From Kiritimatiellia bacterium (GTDB lineage Bacteria; Verrucomicrobiota; Kiritimatiellia; CAIQIC01; Lenti-01): DNA of 61,154 bases. A program made the translations under genes and the position numbers. This document shows, piece by piece, positions 56,742 to 61,154 of this stretch. Numbering within the stretch: the stretch's first letter is position 1; the number at the start of each line of letters is the position of its first letter. The notes below the pieces were generated by a model. The model was not told the origin of the DNA, ran no database searches, and worked only from the letters and a program-made list of their open reading frames with translations. The stretch lies in assembly GCA_017527155.1 (NCBI GenBank), contig JAFXQI010000114.1, forward strand, positions 1 through 61,154. The letters are read 5' to 3'.

Positions 56742-58457
56742 ATGTCACTCAAATTGAAACCTTTCTTGACCGCCGCGCTGCTTGTGGCCGCCGATGTGGG
56801 GGCCGCACGGGGATTCCCGGGGTGGATGGGCGTGTACGGGGATTACGAAACGCACGACGGCGCGAACCCCGGCACCTACACGATCCTGATGAACCAAGAC
56901 TACTGGGGCCTCCATGCCGAGGTCGGCATCGGCATCGCGGGTTCCTGGACCACCCACGCCATGGACTACATGGGCAACGCCGACGGCAACTCCCTCTGGC
57001 AGTTCCGCCCCGGCGAAGCGCTGGCGGAGGGGACCGCCGTCCAGTACTACTTCCACGGCTGGGACGACTGGGGCGGCAACATCTACGCCAACAACGGCGG
57101 CGCGAATTATTCCTTCATCGCCGGCCCCGCCGCCATCGATTGGATCGGCGCCTCGGAGCAGACCCCGGCGGCCCCGGCGGCGGGCGAAGACGTCCGCGTC
57201 TGGACCCAGACCTGGCCGCGCGGCGCGGGGCAGGGCGGCGTCGCCCTCTATTCGGAAAACGGGCTCTGGGGCGGCGTCCCGCTCGCCAAGGCCGGGACGA
57301 CCAACGGCAACGACCTCTGGCGCGGCGACCTCGGCCGCTTCCCGGCGGGCACGGAAGTCGAGTGGCTGGCCGGCGTGGAAGACGGCGCCGGGACCACCCA
57401 CTACGACAACAACCTCGGCAGCAACTACGCCTTCACCGTCGCCGCGGGCGCCCCGCTGGCGTTCTTCGGCGGCGCCTACCACTGGCCGAGCAATGGGGCC
57501 CTGACCTCCGCCGCCGACCTCTGGCTCAACGTCTTCGCCAGCCCCTCGCAGTCGCTGGTGTCGGCCCACGCGGACTACACCGTCAACGGCTGGCTCTGGG
57601 AGCGCGCGCCGCTCGCCTTCTGGCAGATGGACGGCACGAACGAGTGGTGGCACGCGGACTTGGGACCGATGCCCCCTTCCGCCTCCGTCTGGTACGCCTT
57701 TGACGCCCTCGACGGCGCCGGGAACGCATGGGCCCTCCCCGCCTCCGGACTCCCGTTCTCCGCCCATGTGGCGGGCAGCCCCGCGGACGCCGATGCCGAC
57801 GGCCTCCCCGACGACTGGGAAACCTACTGGTTCGCCTCCCCCTCCGCCACCACCGCCCGCGCCAACCCCGACGGCGACGGCCTCCCCTCCATGCCCTTCG
57901 ACAACTGGATGGAATGCGTCGCAGGTACCGACCCCGCCCTTTCCAACGCCGTCGCCGAACTCCCGCTCCTCTGGAAACCCTCCCTCCCGCAGCAGGGCGG
58001 AATCCTGCTCCTCTCCGCCGCCCCCGAAGCCTTCGGCGGCCTGACCCCGCCCCCGGACACCCTCGCCGCCACCTTCGCCGACGGCACCACCGCCACCCTC
58101 GCCCGCGACGCCACGGGCCGCTGGTCCGGCACCGTCTGGCTTTCCGCGACGGGCACGGTCTGCCAGATTGTCTCCTTCTCCTCCGGCTCCCTCGCCGACG
58201 GCAACCGCGGCATCGGCTGGACCCTCCCCGTCCGCGTCCTCCCCGACGGCGTGCCCGCCGACTCCGACTCCGACGGCATGCCCGACCTCTGGGAAGCCAC
58301 CCACGGCCTCGACCCCCTCGCCGACGACGCCTCCGCCGACGCCGATTCCGACGGTATCTCCAACCTCCAGGAATACCTCCACGGCCTCGACCCCCAGACC
58401 CCCGACCCGTGGCCCCAAATCACCATCACCTGGCCCGCCGACGGCGCCGTGCTTTAG
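56742..58457 (+). CDS. Secreted protein with repeated beta modules and TSP3-like repeats
   Basis: The 571-residue product has a signal peptide (cut near VGAARG). Three similar beta modules of about 100 residues follow (residues 25-345); the first two end ANNGGANYSFIAG and NNLGSNYAFTVAA, and look like carbohydrate-binding modules of the CBM25 type. Two calcium-binding TSP3-like segments appear at DADADGLPDDWETYW and DSDSDGMPDLWEATHGLDP with DADSDGISNLQEYLHG. It has no catalytic motif. The C-terminus ends soon after a proline-rich strand, so it may be anchored or cut. It starts a three-gene operon. Confidence 0.75.
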   Translation: MSLKLKPFLTAALLVAADVGAARGFPGWMGVYGDYETHDGANPGTYTILMNQDYWGLHAEVGIGIAGSWTTHAMDYMGNADGNSLWQFRPGEALAEGTAVQYYFHGWDDWGGNIYANNGGANYSFIAGPAAIDWIGASEQTPAAPAAGEDVRVWTQTWPRGAGQGGVALYSENGLWGGVPLAKAGTTNGNDLWRGDLGRFPAGTEVEWLAGVEDGAGTTHYDNNLGSNYAFTVAAGAPLAFFGGAYHWPSNGALTSAADLWLNVFASPSQSLVSAHADYTVNGWLWERAPLAFWQMDGTNEWWHADLGPMPPSASVWYAFDALDGAGNAWALPASGLPFSAHVAGSPADADADGLPDDWETYWFASPSATTARANPDGDGLPSMPFDNWMECVAGTDPALSNAVAELPLLWKPSLPQQGGILLLSAAPEAFGGLTPPPDTLAATFADGTTATLARDATGRWSGTVWLSATGTVCQIVSFSSGSLADGNRGIGWTLPVRVLPDGVPADSDSDGMPDLWEATHGLDPLADDASADADSDGISNLQEYLHGLDPQTPDPWPQITITWPADGAVL

Positions 58458-58477
58458 AGAAGAGAGGAGGAAATCCC

Positions 58478-59002
58478 ATGCCCCCTAGCAAACTGGCCAT
58501 CTGGATGGGCGTTTTCGCCCTCGCGACCGCCGCCGCCCGCGCTGGCTACGAATCCATCCCCGCGCCGGCCTCCCGGCGCGCCGCCGCTCCCGAGACCCGC
58601 GGCGGAATCCCCGCCGTCGTGGACCGTGCCGCCTGGACGGGCACCGCCACTTTCCCCGACGGCACCTCCATGGCACTGCAGAACTCCAACGGCCACTTCC
58701 TCCCCCTCAACATGGCCCCCGGGGCGTCCTGCACCATAGCCGTTTCCGGCCCCGGACTCCTTCCCGGCCGCACCGTCATCCTCTCCTGCTCCTGCGGCGG
58801 CCTCGTCGAAGGGGCCGTCTCCGCCGAAGTCGCGGTGGACGCCTCCGGCGTCCTCCGCTTCGCCTACCGGAGCGGCACCTTCGGCTCCCAGCCCATCGAG
58901 GCCACCCTCATGGGCCAGCGCCGTCCCCTCCTCACCGTCCATGCCGTGCCACCCCAACCCGCAACCGCCCCCGTAGCCCCCGCAAAGGAGGATGAGCCGT
59001 GA
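58478..59002 (+). CDS. Small secreted protein
   Basis: The 174-residue product has a signal peptide (AIWMGVFALATAAARA) and then a single beta-rich domain with SCTIAVSGPGLLPGRTVILSCSCGG. No family is recognised. GGAGG precedes the ATG at good distance. It lies 20 bp after the previous gene and overlaps the RHS gene by 4 bases (GTGA), so the three are expressed together. Confidence 0.75.
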   Translation: MPPSKLAIWMGVFALATAAARAGYESIPAPASRRAAAPETRGGIPAVVDRAAWTGTATFPDGTSMALQNSNGHFLPLNMAPGASCTIAVSGPGLLPGRTVILSCSCGGLVEGAVSAEVAVDASGVLRFAYRSGTFGSQPIEATLMGQRRPLLTVHAVPPQPATAPVAPAKEDEP

Positions 59003-61154
59003 AAAAGTTTTCCTTGCTGATGCGCTGGTGGGGGATTTTGGTTTTGGTGTTTGCCGCGGTATTCGCCGTGCAAACGGTCGCTTGGGGAGATGAAGGCGAC
59101 GAGGGGGGGGATGGAGCGCAGGAGGATTGCGACAACGAAGATCCTCCGGACTGCGATGAGGAGGAGGAATGCGACTGCGACACCCAGGACGGTTCCAACC
59201 GCTTCGATGTCTATTCCGCGAACGTCAAGCGCCCCATCGAAGACATGCGTGCCGCCGTCAAGATCGGCGAACACCCCTTGGTTTTCGGCCGTCACCATTC
59301 CAGCCGTACCTCGTGGGCCGTCCGCGAACGCACGGACTTCCCCTTCGGGCGCGCGGGCAACTGGCGTCACAGCCACCAGTGGACCATCCTCGACGACGGC
59401 GAAACCAACGGTTGCCGGAAACTGCAGGTCATCGCCCCCGACGGCCGCGTCTCCTACTACAACAAGAAATCCCCGGACGACCTCTTTCTGACCTACCTCC
59501 CCTCGACGCACTCTCGCGTTGAGGTGGACGGCACGGCGACCAACTACTACCTCTACAAACTCGACGGCACCAAGTACCACATCACGCAATGGGGCAATAC
59601 CAACGAACCGACCTTCCGCATGGAAGGCTTCTGGGACGCCTACTCCAACTGGTACGGTTATGTCTATGACGCCGACGGCTACCTCTTCCGCGTCACCGGC
59701 CCCAACACGAACCACTATTTCGCCCTCGAATACCGCCCGCTCGAAGGTGCGGTCCCGCCCGGCTGGGTTCGCTTCACCTACACCAACGCCGCCGCCGCCG
59801 AAGTCCTCCTCCCCGCCACCTGGAACGGCTGGATCGGTTCCCTTACCCCCATGCAAAATGACGGCTCCGGCGTCTGGACCGCCGATGTCGAACTCTCCGA
59901 AGGCTTCTACCAGTACAAATTTGCCGTCCGCAACACCGGCAGCTCGGCGTGGCAGATGCTCGCCGACCCCTCGAATCCCCTTGTGGTCGGCTCCGACTCC
60001 AACTCCCTGGCCGTGGTCAGCGCCGAAAAAATCATCTCCAGGGTCACCGGCGGCGACGGCCGCGAAGTGGCGTACACCTACGACTGGGACTGGAACCCCA
60101 CCCAGTACATGCTCGCCATGCGCCTGCGCGAAGTCGCCTACGGCACCGGCGAAAGCGCCCTCTACGACTACTATCCCGCCTCCACCGACCAAGGCCGCTC
60201 CATCCTCCTCAAGTCCGCCGACGACCCGCACAATCGCGGTGCTGGACGATCCATCCTCTACACTTACCACACGAACCGCCCATTTTCCGGCCAGATCCAC
60301 GAAGAAAAACAGCTCTCTACCGGCCAGATGCTGGCGGCGCTGGAGTACGACGGGGACGATTCCTCCATCCACCATGTCCTTGCCGCCGATGGCTCGGACA
60401 AGGAATATGCCTTCGTCCCCGGTTGCGCGAACACCCTATCCAAGGCCGATGCCGCGGGCCGGAAAACCACTCGCTCCTACTTCGGCGGCAATGGCATGTT
60501 GCAGTCCCGCACCGACCCCATGTACCGCACTACCCGCTACACCCGTACTTGGCACTTCGGCGCCATCCTCTCCGTCTCCAACAGCTGCTCCTGCCAGGGC
60601 GACCGCATCAACACCTACACCGACGACACCTATCCCTTCTACCTCGCGACCAAGACCGACGCCGCAGGCAACACCACCACCTACCAGCGCGATTCCCGCC
60701 ACCGCCCCATCGGCATCTCCCATCCCGACGGAACCAGCGAATTCTTTGCCTACAACGAAAACGGCCAAATCCTCTGGGAACGCCGCCGCGACGGCACGAC
60801 CTGGACCAACACCTACGACGCCCGCGGCCGCAAGATCGCCGTCTCCGGCCCCGCCGGAGCCTGGACCGGCTACGGCTACGACGCATATGACCGCGTCACC
60901 AGCGAAACCAACGCCGTCGGTCTCGTCACCCGCCACGAATACGACTGGGAAGGCCGCAAGACCCGCACCCTCCACCCCGACGGCACCGAACAGCGCTGGG
61001 CCTACGACCGCTACGGCAGTGTCACCCAGTCCGTCGACCGCGCGGGCGGCGTCACCACCCACGAATACGACGAACGCGGCAACCGCATCCGCACCACCGA
61101 CCCCCTCGGCGCCGTCACCGTCTGGACCTACGACGCCAAAGGCCGCAAACTCAC
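58999..61154 (+). CDS. RHS-repeat surface protein with CBM48-like domain, cut by the window edge
   Basis: At least 718 residues are visible from GTG 58999 (AAAGGAGG upstream). A signal anchor is at about 1-30, then an acidic cysteine-rich stretch (DCDNEDPPDCDEEEECDCD). Residues of about 70-245 carry YD-type beta segments. Residues of about 255-340 look like a CBM48/AMPK glycogen-binding module (VRFTYTN, LPATWNGWIG, WTADVELSEGFYQYKFAV, ADPSNPLVV). From about 345 on there are RHS/YD repeats (YDARGRKIAVSGPAG, YDAYDRVTSETNAVG, YDWEGRKTRTLHPDG). RHS proteins form a shell that often carries a toxin at the C-terminus, which is beyond the window. Confidence 0.88.
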   Translation, partial: MKKFSLLMRWWGILVLVFAAVFAVQTVAWGDEGDEGGDGAQEDCDNEDPPDCDEEEECDCDTQDGSNRFDVYSANVKRPIEDMRAAVKIGEHPLVFGRHHSSRTSWAVRERTDFPFGRAGNWRHSHQWTILDDGETNGCRKLQVIAPDGRVSYYNKKSPDDLFLTYLPSTHSRVEVDGTATNYYLYKLDGTKYHITQWGNTNEPTFRMEGFWDAYSNWYGYVYDADGYLFRVTGPNTNHYFALEYRPLEGAVPPGWVRFTYTNAAAAEVLLPATWNGWIGSLTPMQNDGSGVWTADVELSEGFYQYKFAVRNTGSSAWQMLADPSNPLVVGSDSNSLAVVSAEKIISRVTGGDGREVAYTYDWDWNPTQYMLAMRLREVAYGTGESALYDYYPASTDQGRSILLKSADDPHNRGAGRSILYTYHTNRPFSGQIHEEKQLSTGQMLAALEYDGDDSSIHHVLAADGSDKEYAFVPGCANTLSKADAAGRKTTRSYFGGNGMLQSRTDPMYRTTRYTRTWHFGAILSVSNSCSCQGDRINTYTDDTYPFYLATKTDAAGNTTTYQRDSRHRPIGISHPDGTSEFFAYNENGQILWERRRDGTTWTNTYDARGRKIAVSGPAGAWTGYGYDAYDRVTSETNAVGLVTRHEYDWEGRKTRTLHPDGTEQRWAYDRYGSVTQSVDRAGGVTTHEYDERGNRIRTTDPLGAVTVWTYDAKGRKL

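Overview
The window is about 61 kb of GC-rich bacterial DNA with strong G/C third-position bias. It looks like a member of the PVC group, most like Kiritimatiellota/Lentisphaerota. The reasons are a detached fusA, a GspI/J/K pseudopilin set, RCC1 and RHS surface proteins, a type III-type chaperone, and many small intergenic palindromes. This placement is an inference; there is no rRNA or tRNA gene in the window to confirm it.

Region by region. (1) 1-9.3 kb: a cut-off membrane protein gene, fusA, two lipoprotein genes, a large AsmA-like envelope protein, and a transporter/acyltransferase fusion. (2) 9.3-13.2 kb, minus strand: an HD phosphohydrolase, then cobalamin-dependent methionine synthase with its activation domain encoded separately. 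(3) 13.3-16.5 kb: pseudopilin genes gspI, gspJ, gspK and a metallo-beta-lactamase-fold hydrolase, overlapping or close. (4) 16.7-22.3 kb: an RpiB-GlyA fusion (minus), a TPR protein, an endonuclease/exonuclease/phosphatase lipoprotein and a PflX-like radical SAM protein. (5) 22.5-29 kb: a secreted RCC1 protein, a DTW-like protein, fmt, a polyprenyl synthase and citramalate synthase. (6) 29.3-32.1 kb: a four-site palindrome array, an unknown 645-residue protein and a CesT-like chaperone, i.e. a candidate type III effector/chaperone pair. (7) 32.9-42.4 kb: a type I restriction-modification island (half-size HsdS, HsdM, a DUF4145 protein, HsdS, a DUF4143 ATPase, HsdR and a YgjP-like metallopeptidase), with AT-rich genes in its middle. 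(8) 42.4-53.9 kb: a second palindrome array with the same geometry, then the S10-spc ribosomal operon rpsJ to secY. It lacks rpmD and has a foreign membrane/coiled-coil gene between rpsS and rplV. (9) 53.9-56.4 kb: a three-gene toxin-antitoxin cassette between the true secY end and a 121-bp copy of that end, then repeats and a RhuM-family protein. (10) 56.6-61.2 kb: a promoter and three secreted-protein genes, the last an RHS protein with a CBM48-like domain that runs off the window.

The strongest leads for something undescribed are the paired four-palindrome arrays (both exactly 102 bp, 3-3-2 helical-turn spacing), the effector/chaperone pair, the toxin-antitoxin cassette flanked by a duplicated secY tail, the RpiB-GlyA fusion, the extra gene in the ribosomal operon, and a six-copy intergenic motif.
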